64,000 bases of DNA from Eublepharis macularius (GCF_028583425.1 NC_072806.1:33402001-33466000), one strand, 5' to 3'. Shown: positions 31,825 through 43,082, counted from the first letter of the stretch. A program made the numbers and translations. The notes: generated from the letters alone by a model not told the origin.

Positions 31825-32040
31825 CAGGGCTGTTTCCACACGACTTACCTGAAGCCGGGCCATGGCACAACGTTGCGGATCATGCTGGGGAAAACGCAAA
31901 ATATCGTTTTCTCGCACGAGTTTTGTGCGACATCGCACAAAACTCATGTGAGAAAACGCGATATTTCGCGTTTTCCCCAGCATGGTCCGCAACATTGCGC
32001 CATGGCCCGGCTTCAGGTAAGCCGTGTGGAAACGGCCCTG
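31825..32040. mobile_element. Fold-back transposon, GGCCGTTTCCACAC family
   Basis: The element 31828-32037 has termini GGCTGTTTCCACACGACTTA and TAAGCCGTGTGGAAACGGCC. The arms pair nearly end to end (GAAGCCGGGCCATGGC with complement; GAAAACGC/GCGTTTTC). The flanking triplets CAG and CTG differ at the middle base. Confidence 0.88.
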
Positions 32041-32239
32041 AAGGGGTCTGGATGTGCTCCAACAGGTAAGAGAGAGTCAGTTAAAGGGGAAAGAGGGAGG
32101 GTGAACGTACACTGCTTAGCCCCCAAGAGAGAAACTTGGATGGGGGGAGCTTAGCGGTGGGAGGCAGGGGCCCTCCAGATTGTCCCCTGCTTCTGCAGTT
32201 TCTCATGAGCCCTCCAGGTTGTTTGAGATATTTTACTTA

Positions 32240-32667
32240 AGAGATCCCCAACGTGGTGCCCATCAGCACAATTGTGCCTGCCAAGTGTTTTTAGAAAGTG
32301 GGTGGGGCTTTTTCCCAGTAGGGCTTCTGATTGGCCATTGGAGATTTGATTGGCTGTGCAGATTTTTAAAAACATTGCTTTGGCTGAAGCTGCTTCCACA
32401 GCACAAAGGATCTTCACTGTGTGGATGAAGATATGCTGTGGAGGGGTGGGGGGGCAGGCTCTTTGTGGGAGAGGATCTGGCTTGGAGGCTGGTTGCCTGC
32501 TTTGCTAGGTTCAAGCTCCAGCGTCTCCTGTCGAGCTGTAGCAGCCATTTTATGGCTGGCTCTGTCTCCTGAAGCAGCCATTTTGTGGCAGCCATTTTGT
32601 TGCTGCGCCCCCCACGCTGTGTCAGAATTCCAAATGTGCCCACAGGCGCAAACAGGTTGGGGACCCG
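32240..32667. mobile_element. hAT-like element (ATCCCCAACGTGGTGCCC end)
   Basis: Left end GATCCCCAACGTGGTGCCC, right end CACAGGCGCAAACAGGTTGG, GGACC: the inverted termini of a reptile hAT-like family. Repeated GCAGCCATTTTGTGGC inside. Ends are diverged and I could not define a target duplication. A fragment of the right end lies at 42503-42600. Confidence 0.6.
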
Positions 32668-32744
32668 TTTTTCTTATTCCCATCTGCCTAAAATGGACAT
32701 CGCACTTTCCTCCAGCCTCCTTTCCTACAATTTGCTTTCCTTCT

Positions 32745-32925
32745 ATAAGACTGACAAAGTTTGTGGTAGGGTATGAGCTTTCGTGAGCCACAGCTCACTT
32801 CTTCAGATACTGAACTGTGGCTCACGAAAGCTCATATCCTACCACAAATTTTGTCAGTCTTATAGGTGCTACTGGGCTCTTGCTCTTTTCTACTGCTATA
32901 GACAGACTTAACGTGGCTACCCATC
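32745..32925. mobile_element. Penelope-like terminal repeats in fold-back (intron 7)
   Basis: AGACTGACAAAGTTTGTGGTA and its complement flank a centre at TACTGAACTGTG; edges include TAGGTGCTACTGGGCTCTTG. Minus-strand CTGAAGAAGTGAGCTGTGGC, CACGAAAGC keeps a hammerhead-like core. Confidence 0.7.
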
Positions 32926-32947
32926 TTGATCTACCTTCTTCCTATAT

Positions 32948-33040
32948 TAGGGCTGCCAGTCTCAGAAAACCAGAAAGGTAAGTGCCAGTTCTCCACCCCT
33001 CCTGCCGGGAGGGTAAGGAGCCCTGGCAACTCTATATCTT
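32948..33040. mobile_element. Short hAT family C-like element
   Basis: TAGGGCTGCCAGTCTCAG to CCCTGGCAACT with CTATAT on both sides. About 86 bp only. Confidence 0.4.
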
Positions 33041-33605
33041 GCAGCCTAGTTCCCAGAAGAGTTAAGCATGTATAAGCCTATTGATTTCAATAGATTTGTT
33101 AATGCCTAACTCTGCATAGTTGATCCATTCTGTGGCAAAGGCTTTGAGAATCTTCAGCACTGTCTCTACTAATTCTTTTTACACCACTTCTTTTTTTTAA
33201 GATACATTCTTTATTACAAAAGGCAGTACATTGCCAATGTCTGGCTAATCCAATCAATCTTAATTCTGGAGCTTTGTTTATCAGTTGAAAGTTAAAGGAT
33301 CTGGGCTACTTAACTTTCTCACATCCAGCAACTGTTTTTCATTCATCTCAATAACAGACAGGCCACACTGCTTTTGCGGTGTTGCTCTTGACAAGTTCAA
33401 GAAGTCTCAAAATGCCTTATCATGGGCTCTTGCGTTCTCTCTCTCTCTCAAAAACATTGCTCTACATTTGCCAGGAATTTATGTGAAGGCTACAGGAATC
33501 TTTCAAGATAAAGGTTTGGGACTTGCTCTGGCAACTAGTAAAAGTTTTTTGTGACGTGCTCTGTGGTGTTCATTTTGCGTTGAAGCCACTTCCTGTTGAG
33601 AGTCA
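33041..33605. other. TBX4 intron 7 sequence, nothing recognised
   Basis: A T-rich run lies at about 33188. An 89-codon plus frame at 33285-33554 has no domain. Confidence 0.4.
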
Positions 33606-33951
33606 GCTTATACCAGGGCTTTTTTCTGGGAAAAGAGGTGGTGGAATTCAGTGGTGGAACTCAGGACCGCACAATGACGTCACTCTGGGTCAGCTGGAAC
33701 AAGGGGGGAGTTTTTTAAAGTTTAAATTGCCCTCGGCGGAAACGGTCACATGGCTGGTGGCCCCACCCCCTGATCTCCAGACAGAGGGGAGTTTAGATTG
33801 CCCTCCGTGCTGCCGAGTGGCATGGAGGGCAATCTAAAGTCCCCTCTGTCTGGAGATCAGGGGGCGGGGCCACCGGCCATGTGACCATTTTTAAGAGGTG
33901 CCGGAACTCCGTTCCACCGCGTTCCCGCGGAAAAAAAGCCCTGGCTTGTAC
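33606..33951 (-). mobile_element. Non-autonomous hAT element, family A (inverted orientation)
   Basis: The element 33614-33943, CAGGGCTTTTTTCTGGGAAA to CGGAAAAAAAGCCCTG. The 8-bp flanks GCTTATAC and GCTTGTAC differ at one position. Confidence 0.93.
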
Positions 33952-34105
33952 CATGGTTTAATTAACAGCTTGCTTTATTCTTCTGCTTATTAGCTGCACC
34001 TTAAGTAGGACTGAGAAGAAGGAGGGGGTGAGGGGAGAAACATTTTGCAGAAACCTGCAGTCAACTGCTTTGTTGAATGCCTCCAACAGTTGCCACACTC
34101 CAGCA

Positions 34106-34359
34106 ACTGCAACTAGGGTTGCCATCTCCAAGTTGGGAAATTCCTGGAGATCTGGGGGGGTGAAAGCTGGAGAAACCTGGAGAAAGTGGGGTTTGGGGAG
34201 GGAAAGGACCTTGGCATGGCATAATTCCATAGAGTCCACCTCCCCCCCCCCCAAAGTAGCCATTTTCTCCAGGTGAACTGGTCTCGGTGGCCTGGAGACC
34301 AGTTGTAATTCTGGGAGATCTCCAGCCATTACCTGGAGGCTGGCAACCCCAACTGCAAC
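34106..34359. mobile_element. hAT family C MITE (full length, 238 bp)
   Basis: The element 34114-34351, TAGGGTTGCCATCTCC to GGAGGCTGGCAACCCCA, with a perfect 8-bp duplication ACTGCAAC on both sides. This copy defines the family ends. Confidence 0.94.
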
Positions 34360-34897
34360 TGTAATCCACATGCCCCCCCCTTGCAACCCTAATTGGCTGC
34401 TTCATTGGCAACGTGTTGATTACTCAATTCTTCTTTCTCCTCCTGCCAGCTACAGCAAGGTCAGCACCAACCTACTGTCTGCATAAGATTCATTTGCCCG
34501 CAACATCCACCATGCAGCTAAATTTCATTGGCTTTGAAACCATTCCATAGCTTCCGAAAAGAAGATGCAGATTTGAGAAAAAGACAGACTGATGCCAATA
34601 AGTGCTCTGAGTACAACCAAAAAAAGCACAAAAGGGAAAGGTAGTAAGTGGATATTTAGGGGACATTTCTTCATCCCCCAAAGCCTTCTTCATAACAGTA
34701 ATACTTGCCCTTGAAAATTAAGTCCAGGCCAATTGCTAACTGGCATTGTTTATATTTTAGATAAAATGGTTGCAATCTCTTAGTGAAATTTTAGGGTTTT
34801 TTATTAATGGTACAAAAATGTTGCAAGAGATCCCTATAACAATGTAGATTAGAACACGAGTCCCCACCCATGGTCTTTGAATGCTAACTACACAACC
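34360..34897. other. TBX4 intron 7 sequence, nothing recognised
   Basis: No repeat or conserved-looking motif noticed. Confidence 0.4.
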
Positions 34898-35488
34898 CAG
34901 ATAAGGAGGGATGCCATCCTCCAGGTGGGGCCTGAGATCTCCCAGAATTACAACTGATCTCCAGACTCCAGAGATCAGTTTCCCTGGAGAAAATGCTAGC
35001 TTTCGAGGGTAAACTCCACAGAATTACATCTTTGCTGAGTTCCTTCCCCTTCCCAACCTCCTCCCTCCCCATGCTCCCACTGCTGGCTCCATAGTTTCTG
35101 GAACCCGTGGCGATCCCCACCCCCCCGACTGTGTGCAGCAAAGCCGGGGCCATTGGCCGGCGGGTGGCTGGGGCAGTGCGCGGAGGCTGCCCGCACTCCG
35201 CACGCCACCCCAGCTGCCTGCCGTGCCTGGCCCACAGCTGCTGCACCCGGCCGGGGGTGTGTGGTGGCTGCGGCAGCAGCAGCACAGGGCTGGCTGGCTG
35301 TAGAAGCCACGGGCCAGGCACGCTCCGTGGTGCACACCTCCGCCCCCACCCAGGGCCGGCGCCTCCTCCAGCGCCCCAGCACCCACGGCGCCCACCTCAC
35401 CACCTCAATGGTGGCGCCGGCCCTGAATGCTCCATCTCCAACATCTCCAGGAATTTCCCAGTCTGGAGCTGGCAACCCTACAAGTAAG
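34898..35488. mobile_element. hAT family C element enlarged by GC-rich sequence
   Basis: The ends GAGGGATGCCATCCTCC (34906) and GGAGCTGGCAACCCTA (35480) carry imperfect 8-bp flanks CAGATAAG and CAAGTAAG. The usual body is present at both sides, but about 35105-35430 is G+C- and CpG-rich and includes a palindromic 75-bp piece bounded by CAGGGCCGGCGCC and GGCGCCGGCCCTG (35352-35426). The long overlapping open frames here (up to 159 codons) reflect composition only. Confidence 0.75.
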
Positions 35489-35759
35489 CTATGCAGCCAT
35501 TACTGCTGAAATTAGGGACACAATCAAAAACAGGTCCCTAAAAAGGAAAGGGAGCATAAAATTAATTTGAAATCAGGAAAGCTATTAGCAACAGATGCTG
35601 AGTCAGAAAACAACCAAAAGCATGAAAATCAATTCAAAACCCCCAGAATTGCATTGTTTAAGACCAGTTCTCCTTCAGTGAGCTAAAAGGAAACCCCCAG
35701 TTTCTTTGTTAAGCAAGACCCCCTGGCCTAAACTTCTGTTGCCTGCAAAGCTCGGTTAC

Positions 35760-36001
35760 CTCGTCGTTTCAGGCAGTGATAGAAGAGCCCCGATTCTCTT
35801 TGTGCTGTGAAGCTATTGAGGGGTAGGTCTTGAGCGTCCGATGTTGTAAACTGCATGTGAGCTCCATTCTCATACTGGTAATGCTGGAGACCTTGGTGGC
35901 TCCCGTGGAGCGAGCTGACATCAGATTTAGCCGAAAGTTGACCGTGAGAGGACACCAGCCTTTGCCTCATGATGCTTTTGGAGATCACCGGATATTCTTT
36001 G
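35760..36001 (-). CDS. TBX4: TBX4 coding exon 7, linker after the T-box
   Basis: The acceptor is ATTTCTTCAG before 36001 and the donor GTAACC follows 35760. The first base completes a Ser codon begun in exon 6; the last base starts the Asp codon finished in exon 8. The 80 whole codons read [20 protein letters not shown], then [37 protein letters not shown]. The [15 protein letters not shown] start is typical of TBX4 (TBX5 has SKEYPVVPRS). A hAT element begins 214 bp before the acceptor in intron 6. Frame intact. Confidence 0.98.
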
Positions 36002-36214
36002 CTGAAGAAATAGGAGAAGGAGGGAAGCGCTTATATAACCATTAAACTGCAGCCAACGCCTCTGCTATTATTGAGTGGTTCTATTAGACTGTGTTCTGAG
36101 GAATCCATGAGCAGATCGTGACAGACAAGTCCCCCTAAAAGACAGCGTGACTCGTGTCTGCCATTATCAGTCTTCTGCAACTTGAAGCCACACACAAAAT
36201 GTGTGTTGGGAATG

Positions 36215-36696
36215 GTCTAGGACAGGGGTGGCCAAACTGCAGCTCAGGAGCCACATGTGGCTCTTCTAGACATATTGTGCGGCTCCCAGAGGCCTCTGAG
36301 TATTTTCGTGGCCATACATTTTATTTTAATTTAGTTTATTTCCCTCCTTTCTATGTCTTTCCCTCCCTTTTCCTTTTTTCTTTCCTTCCTTCTTTCTTTC
36401 CATGACTTTCATATTTTCAATACAAATGTTGGGGTTGCCAGGTCTGACTCAGAAAATACCTGGGGACTTTGGGGGTGAAGCCTAGCAAGGATGTGACATC
36501 ATTTTTGTGATGTCACTTCCAGCATACTGCACCAAAACCCCACCCCTTCCTGTGATGTCATTTTCAGGACACTCGCCCAAACCCACCTCTTCATCTGAAG
36601 TGACTTCAATGCATCATGTCTTGCGGCTCTCAAACATCTGACGTTTATTCTATGTGGCTCTTACATTAAGCAAGTTTGGCCACCCCTGGTCTAGGA
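36215..36696. mobile_element. hAT MITE, CAGGGGTGGCCAAACTG family (full length)
   Basis: The element 36223-36688, CAGGGGTGGCCAAACTGC to AGTTTGGCCACCCCTG, with perfect duplication GTCTAGGA on both sides. The middle holds a CT-rich run (36340-36400) and a GGGGTTGCCAGGTCTGAC segment borrowed from family C, so it is a composite. Intron 6 of TBX4. Confidence 0.94.
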
Positions 36697-36779
36697 GGTG
36701 CACTCAGCTGTTCACAGAGGGCAATGCTGACTGGTCTAGAACATGCACTAGAATCCTCTACAGAGAAAGCGGTGTGGAA

Positions 36780-36862
36780 AGAGCAAGATTAGGGTCCAGC
36801 AGTACCTTGGAGACCAACTAGGTTTGCAGGATGTAAGCTTTCAAGAGCTTTCAAGAGTTCCA
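36780..36862. mobile_element. Penelope-like terminal repeat fragment
   Basis: AGCAGTACCTTGGAGACCAA, CTAGGTTTGCAGGATGTAAG and a duplicated AGCTTTCAAG. Confidence 0.5.
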
Positions 36863-37092
36863 TACTGGTAGAAAACCTGAAAGCCACCATACTAAAATAT
36901 TAAGCTGGAAGATCTGGTTCAAAATGAGATCACCTTCAGCAAATTGACCTAATTATCTGTTTCCCCATTTATCGATACATCGTTTCTGCCAAGAACAGTT
37001 GGACATTTGCCATTAGTGACGACCAAGGGCAGCCATCTCTGGCAAAAAAACTCTTTGAAAACTACCTGGTATCATGAGAGCTAAAACAAGAC

Positions 37093-37269
37093 ACCGGCCG
37101 TTTCCACACTGCTTACCTTCCCTCAGAACGACCCGGAACATCGCGCAAAAACCATAGAAGATTGTGTTTTGTCACACAAATCTCACGCGAGAAAACGCAA
37201 CCTTCTGTGGTTTTTGCGCGATGTTCCAGGTTGTTCCAAGGGAAGGTAAGCAGTGTGGAAACGGCCACC
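37093..37269. mobile_element. Fold-back transposon, GGCCGTTTCCACAC family
   Basis: The element 37096-37266 has 22-bp perfect terminal inverted repeats beginning GGCCGTTTCCACACTGCTTA and a duplication ACC on both sides. The arms contain CATCGCGCAAAAACCA and its complement. Confidence 0.9.
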
Positions 37270-37620
37270 ATTTTCCTTGATGAATCTGACTGCTGATGGC
37301 TAAGTCAATCAGATTCCATCATTTTTACTAAATCTGCTCTTGTCCTATAATTGTCCACTGACAATTACAGGTGCACGCCCAGAGTTATCTTTGCGTTCCA
37401 CAGATTTTATAGTTGGAGAACCCATTTCATGGGGATCTAAGTATCTGAAAATCTCCCCAGTCCTCTGCTATTATAGTGGTTCTCAGTTGGCTCTCTATGT
37501 TTGATATCTTTATATAGCGAATCAACCAGCGGCTTTGATTCAGTTGACTTTGTCCTTCACTGAGCTACTGCAGAAGACTGAGCATTGGCATAGCAGTACG
37601 CAGCAGAGATAAGACTGATC

Positions 37621-37925
37621 TTGGTTGTTGTGGGTTTTCCGGGCTGTATTGCCGTGGTCTTGGCATTGTAGTTCCTGACGTTTCGCCAGCAGCTGTGGCT
37701 GGCATCTTCAGAGGTGTAGCACCAAAAGACATCTTCAGAGGTGTAGCACCAAAAGACAGAGATCTCTGTCTTTTGGTGCTACAGAGATCTCTGTCTTTTG
37801 GTGCTACACCTCTGAAGATGCCAGCCACAGCTGCTGGCAAAACGTCAGGAACTACAATGCCAAGACCACGGCAATACAGCCCGGAAAACCCACAACAACC
37901 ATCGTTCTCCAGCCGTGAAAGCCTT
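37621..37925. mobile_element. Penelope-like terminal repeats in fold-back, ribozyme-like core
   Basis: Two inverted copies of a unit running from GTTGTTGTGGGTTTTCCGGG through GGCATTGTAGTTCCTGACG to TTGGTGCTACAGAGATC. The left copy, read on the minus strand, keeps CCT-CTGAAGA-T-GCCAGC, CACAGCT, GCTGGC, GAAA, CGTCAGG, a minimal hammerhead-like arrangement. The right copy has the GAAA changed to AAAA. A 27-bp internal duplication (TCTTCAGAGGTGTAGCACC) marks the left arm. Relatives lie at 43565-43688 and 62250-62482. Confidence 0.72.
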
Positions 37926-38019
37926 TGACAAGACTGATCTTGTTCACTCCCACTGCCAAAAGCTTACTGTTCAGTATTGTTTACCTTTGATGGCCTTTTT
38001 GTTCTGTTTGGGAGAGAGC

Positions 38020-38420
38020 CAAATAAGAAGAAAAGCAATAATTATCCTGATCTGTAAAAAGGGAGACCACAAACGTTCTGCTAGCCATTGCCTAAGAAGT
38101 GTGCAGAAGTACTATTTAAAAATCTTAACAGTAGCAGAATATAGAAGAGCTTTTACATTAGCACACTGTAATCTTTTATCATTTATTACGAGCAATTTTT
38201 TAAAAGAGAATCTTCGTCCTTCTGGGATAGGAATGTTACCCCTTGTGGTGTTTTGTAAATACTATAAAAGAGTATGAAAAATAATAATTGCTACACTTTG
38301 GGCTGCCGTACCAGCATGTTCAGCACACAGAAGATCTAATTACCATTTTTCTTGCTGGGGAGAATCTATACATTACTGAAAGAGCAGCTAGTTCTTTTAA
38401 TATAGCCATTGAGACTAGAT
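38020..38420 (+). mobile_element. Decayed LINE 3' coding fragment
   Basis: The plus frame ending at 38277 contains EYRRAFTLAHCNLLSF, similar to DLRRAFSLARFNVLPS in the LINE at 7124-7806. Further relics of the zinc-knuckle region follow at 38300-38360. No tail or duplication identified. Confidence 0.5.
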
Positions 38421-38826
38421 CTTGGAAGGTGACTGAATTTTGTTAACCAAATATGTTCAAATAATTATATTTGTTTGAATGACTGAATTAATGAAAGAAG
38501 TCAGCTGACCAGTTAAAAAAGAGAGTGTGCAGTGAAGCTAAAACAAGCACATACCATTTCAGGCTGCGGATGGGGGCAGCATGTTTGAATGTGCAGAACA
38601 TGTGCAGAACATGCAGAACTAGCAAGTCTGGGAGAAGGCTCCAGCCTCATGTTTTCTCTGTTTTGTATGTTGAGGACATGACATGGGGGAATGTGCAGAT
38701 ATTTGATGCCGCATCTGCAATCTAACAGATCTATCAACGGGGACATCTATTTTTTTTATTTCAGCTCATTCCATTTGGCCGGCTACATTTTGCTTGCTCA
38801 TGCCTTCTGTGGGCAGCGGCTTCCTA

Positions 38827-39712
38827 GTCTGGACTAGAGATGAGCACGAACCACATTATGAACTTCAAAAACCCACGAAACCGGCGATCGCGTGATCGTG
38901 ATCTGGCGGTTCGTGATTGTCCTCGTCCAACGAACCTGCGTTCGGAAGAAGCCTGGTTTGGTGCATTCGGCCGCGATTCGGGAAGCCAGACAGTCAGGCA
39001 CCAGCAATCTATTCCCCTGGAAACGGAGCCAGGGGAATGCCTGGACTCTGTCTGCGCTCCTTCTGTCGCTCTAGAAACCTGAATGGAAGCCCAGCTACCT
39101 TGATCGGCAGGTCTTCCTTCCAACCACGGAGCTGCAAAGCGGTTACAAGTTGGGAGAAGACACCCAGGGGAGGGAGGGGGAAGGGGGTGTTCTGTAGCCA
39201 TGGGCACTCCAATCTCATCCCTGCAAACCCTGATAGGCAGCTCTGACGGCCAAACACAGACCTCCTGTGTTGCTCAATGGGACCTGTGCTTATAAATAGC
39301 TGTGGGCTCCCAGGCTGGGTTTCACTTTCAGCGAGCAGTGGAGTGGGACAGAGCTCTTGCTTGCCACTTGCTAGCCTTTGGGGAGAGAGACTGAGAGTAT
39401 AATTGAGTTTGGATTTTTGTGGGAGTTTCCTGGGGGCCTTGGATTGGAGAGGGTATAACTCCAAGATCCCTTCTGCAATCTTGCCCAAACTTGGGTGATG
39501 GTTGTAGGAGAGCTTGCAAAACACTCCCCGGGAATATGGGCTCTCTAAGTGCCACGGGGGCCATTCCGCACCCCATGAACCACAAACCACGAACCGGTTC
39601 AGCAACGGGAAATGTTCATTGTGGTTCATGACCTTGGGATCAGCGGCGGCACCGAACCATGAACCGCGGATTCATTAAATTTTTTTGGTTCGTGCCTATG
39701 TCTAGTCTGGAC
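38827..39712. mobile_element. Non-autonomous hAT element, TAGAGATGAGCACGAACC family (870 bp)
   Basis: The element 38835-39704, TAGAGATGAGCACGAACC to GGTTCGTGCCTATGTCTA, has a perfect 8-bp duplication GTCTGGAC on both sides. Subterminal GAACC/ACGAAC motifs recur at 38925 and 39575-39665. A TATAAATAG box occurs at 39290-39300. The 206-codon minus frame at 39009-39629 has no transposase signature. It ends only 170 bp downstream (in transcript sense) of TBX4 exon 6. Confidence 0.93.
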
Positions 39713-39871
39713 TAAGAGATGTACTCATGCCACACTGCACATGTAACAGTACACACTCTTTTAAAAACAAAACAAAAACTTGGCAATAGAAAAACAGCAT
39801 GCATGAAGAGGCTTCAAATGAGGCTCTTGGATAGGTCAGTTATTCTAGCCACTTGCCAAATGGCTCATTCA

Positions 39872-40087
<216 letters not shown>

Positions 40088-40880
40088 TCACAAGATGCTT
40101 GGAGTAGCATTTAGGTAAAGAACGTGTTAAGAACATGTAAAGAACATGTGTGGTGTTCCCAGGAGTTAAATGCCCTCTGTAACCCACCCCATATTGAATG
40201 CCCTGCTTGTCAGGTTTGCAGTTGCCAATCCCTCTTGAGGAGCAGGGCAAGCACCCTTCTCACAGCTAATGAAAATGAGTGGGGAGGGCTTTTTTCATCC
40301 TCTCTTGAGTGCAAGCTCTGTGGGCTTGAATCCCTCTTCCAGGGGAGTTCCCCTTTGCACACCAAACAACGTGTAACCCCCTCTCCAAAGAAAGACAACA
40401 GAAGACTCAATTGCCATGTTTGTAATCTGACAGCTTCCTCCTTTCTCTGGACTCAAAAGGAATTTGCCACTGCAACTGTAGGAGTGGCTCACAAGCATTC
40501 AGGTGACCAAAATCTCTCCTCCTGCTTGGCCAAATGATAAGCTGTAGAAGCAGTACAGCTAGGAGAGAACGGGTCCCCTTCCTTACCCCATACAAGGTAG
40601 AGACAGCTGTATTTATTATATATTTATTTAAATATTTATATGCCACCTTCCCACCCAATTCAGGGTCCCCAAGGCAGCAAACATTAAAGCATTTGAAACT
40701 TTAAAAAGCAGTTTCAAAATATAAATGAATATAAAATATTTAAAACAATTAAATAAAACATAATATTGATGCATAAAAATATAAGCACAAAAATGGGTTC
40801 AATATCTGTTTGTTTTGTTGTTTGCTTGCTTGCTTGCTTGTTTGTTTGTAAATGTACTGCTTCTGTAGCTGCTGCTGCTA

Positions 40881-41108
40881 TAGCACAAAGGTTAAGTGGT
40901 TCAGTTGAGAACCAGCACTCTCCTGGTTCGAATCCCACTACTGCCACAAGCTCAGTAGGTGGCCTTGGGTAAGCCACTCCTCTCAGCCCCAGCTCCCCAG
41001 CTGTATTGTGGGGATAATAATAACACTAACTTACTTGTTCATCGCTCTGGGTGGGGCAGTAATCTGTCTAGAAGAGCAGTATATAAGTGCAGTTATTATT
41101 TATTATTA
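40881..41108 (+). mobile_element. tRNA-derived SINE (GTTAAGTGGTTCAG head)
   Basis: Head AAGGTTAAGTGGTTCAG, B box GGTTCGAATCCC, body TAGGTGGCCTTGGGTAAGCC, tail GTATATAAGTGCAGTTATTA. Same family as 31262-31481. Confidence 0.87.
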
Positions 41109-41903
41109 TGTACCCTGACTGCTCAAGATTGCTCACTATGCAAAATCAAAACAGTAAAATTATGAAACTAACATCATGAAAACAAGCCATAAAAACAGAA
41201 GAAAATCGCACTCAGCAGCCAAAATATTCTCCACAACCATTCTCCACCTACTAGACATAATTGGCTATCCAAGAAGTCATCCAAAATATTTTCCATTTCC
41301 TTCACTTTTCCAACGAATAACAAAGGGAACTGTGCCATAAGCTGTTTCCTCAGAAAAAACATTCTTCATGGAAACCAAGTTGTATTCAATTGTGGCCAAA
41401 ATTGGCCGGTAGAACTTCTTATTCTTCATTGAGCACACAGAGGCCTACCTGTATATTCCCATTCATCACAGCAACTCATTAGATTTTCTTACAACAGTGA
41501 CTAATTTGACACAATGTTCTTCCGCAGCCAGACCTTCAGAGTCCTGGAAGATTCTCTGCTATGCCAGTACAATGGGGATACATCTCCCTTACCTAGAGGT
41601 CATTCTGGGACGCCACTCTTAGGCCACCATAGAATACTCTTAAAGTGTTGGATTCTTTGAGAAGTTTTTCACCAGTGGTGTGTGGCAAGAGGAATTTGGA
41701 CTCCTTAATGGCAAATCTCATTCTTTCTTCCCTCACTCTTAATATGTATCGGACTTGCCGGGGAAACACTGTTCTTTCTTTGTATCTATCCCTTATACCC
41801 ATTCTTCTGCTGTTTCCCCTTGAAGTATATGGAGTTCCTTCAGGATGGTCTAGACAAATACCAGAGCTGCAACACTCTCAAGAATCAAACGGCAGCCTTG
41901 GTC
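41109..41903. other. Intron 5 sequence, nothing recognised
   Basis: Open frames on both strands around 41593-42088 overlap. One runs into the fold-back transposon, so I do not call a gene. Confidence 0.4.
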
Positions 41904-42143
41904 TCAGGGCCAAGCTACAAGTGATGAATGACACAGATTGTGCACTTGTCAGCTTCCCTCAAGTTTTGATGGGAAATGTAGGCATCCTGGTCTTGCAGCT
42001 TGGCTCTCCGACTGCTGTCCAATGGACTTTTCAACTGCCACTTGTCCAACATTCCGTCAAGCTGCCTACATTTCCCATCAAACCTTGAGGGAAGCTGACA
42101 AGTGTCCAACCTGGGTCATTTGTCACTTGTAGTTTGGCCCTCA
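41904..42143. mobile_element. Fold-back transposon, GGGCCAAGCTACAAGTGA family
   Basis: The element 41907-42140, GGGCCAAGCTACAAGTGATG to CACTTGTAGTTTGGCCC, with duplication TCA on both sides. Inner arms contain GCTTCCCTCAAGTTTTGATG, TTTCCCATCAAACCTTGAGG and CTGACAAGTG. Most like the copy at 49537-49745. Confidence 0.9.
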
Positions 42144-42150
42144 GTAGCAC

Positions 42151-42370
42151 CTTGGCCATTTTCACATGGCCAAGGCACCCGGAAGATTGCGCGAAACTCA
42201 TGCCATAAAAGCGTCTTCCTAGCACAATTTCTCAGCATTATCCTGTTTAATGGCCCTTTTTCTGACATCATCGGGCCATTAAAGGGGATCCTGCCAGGAG
42301 ATGGTGCTAGGAAGATGCTTCATGCTGTGAGTTTGTGCGATCTCCCGGGGTGCATGTGAAAAAGACCCTT
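42151..42370. mobile_element. Fold-back transposon, GGCCGTTTCCACAC family
   Basis: The element 42154-42367 has termini GGCCATTTTCACATGG and GCATGTGAAAAAGACC, with duplication CTT on both sides. It starts 8 bp after the neighbouring fold-back's duplication. Arms share GCGTCTTCCTAGC and GCTAGGAAGATGCTTCATGC with 25455-25660. Confidence 0.85.
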
Positions 42371-42479
42371 AATATATTTTCAGTTGGAGCTGCCACCACA
42401 GCACTGGTTGTATTGTCTCTCACTCCTCTTTCCCAGTATATTTTAAAATCACCCCTCTTCTTCTCTACACTTGGGCTTC

Positions 42480-42600
42480 CTGTGTGTGTGTGTGTGTGTG
42501 TGGCTCCACTTCCTGCAGCAGCCATTTTGTAATAGTGCCCATCACCTTGTGTCAGAATTCCAAAGGTGCCCACAGGCTCAAGAAGGTTGGGGACTGTGAT
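42480..42600. repeat. (TG)n and hAT-like terminal fragment
   Basis: TG repeats at 42480-42502, followed by GCAGCCATTTTGTAATAGTG and CCCACAGGCTCAAGAAGGTT, GGGGAC, the right end of the family at 32240-32667. A SINE tail (GGCAGGGTATCAATGTAA) follows to 42660. Confidence 0.65.
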
Positions 42601-42695
42601 ATGGGCCACTTTGTGTCCCCACTGGGAAGAAAGGCAGGGTATCAATGTAATAAATAAATAATATGAACAGCAATTGACAGGAACGGCTCACATGG

Positions 42696-43082
42696 TGACA
42701 TGCTAGGGATCCCATCCCCCTGATGAGAGCAGGGATCCCTCGCTTTCACCCCCCGCCCCCTGCCTCCACTTACCTGGCCAGTGGAGGAGGAAGGCCTGGG
42801 AATCGACCTCGCAGGCGCGCTCCCAGGGTGGCGCAATGATGTCACTGACATCATCACACTGCCCCGGGAGCACTCCTGCGCTTCTCTTAGGGCTGATTTG
42901 GGCCCCAAATGGTATTGAACTGGGCCCATTTGAGGCCCAAACTGATGTCACCAGAAGTGATGTCACCGCGCAGCCGTTGGGCCTTGTGCAACAAATAAAG
43001 AACGCGAGATGGAGGTAATAGCCAGGTCTCCCCCCGCCCTCCTGCCGGGAACGTAAGGGGACCTGGCAACCCTATGGCATAC
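42696..43082. mobile_element. hAT family C-type element (371 bp)
   Basis: The element 42704-43074, TAGGGATCCCATCCCC to GACCTGGCAACCCTA. The 8-bp flanks TGACATGC and TGGCATAC differ at two positions. The interior has paired GATGTCAC motifs and TTTGGGGCCC-type arms. Confidence 0.8.

Noticed and set aside
34996..35475. Overlapping 120-160-codon frames in GC-rich DNA
   Set aside because: Several frames on both strands are open at once, all inside a hAT element.
39009..39629. 206-codon minus frame as a gene
   Set aside because: It lies wholly inside a non-autonomous hAT with a perfect target duplication and has no domain.
38835..39704. LTR retrotransposon, suggested by the TATAAATAG box
   Set aside because: Ends are inverted repeats with an 8-bp duplication typical of hAT; no TG...CA ends or primer-binding site.
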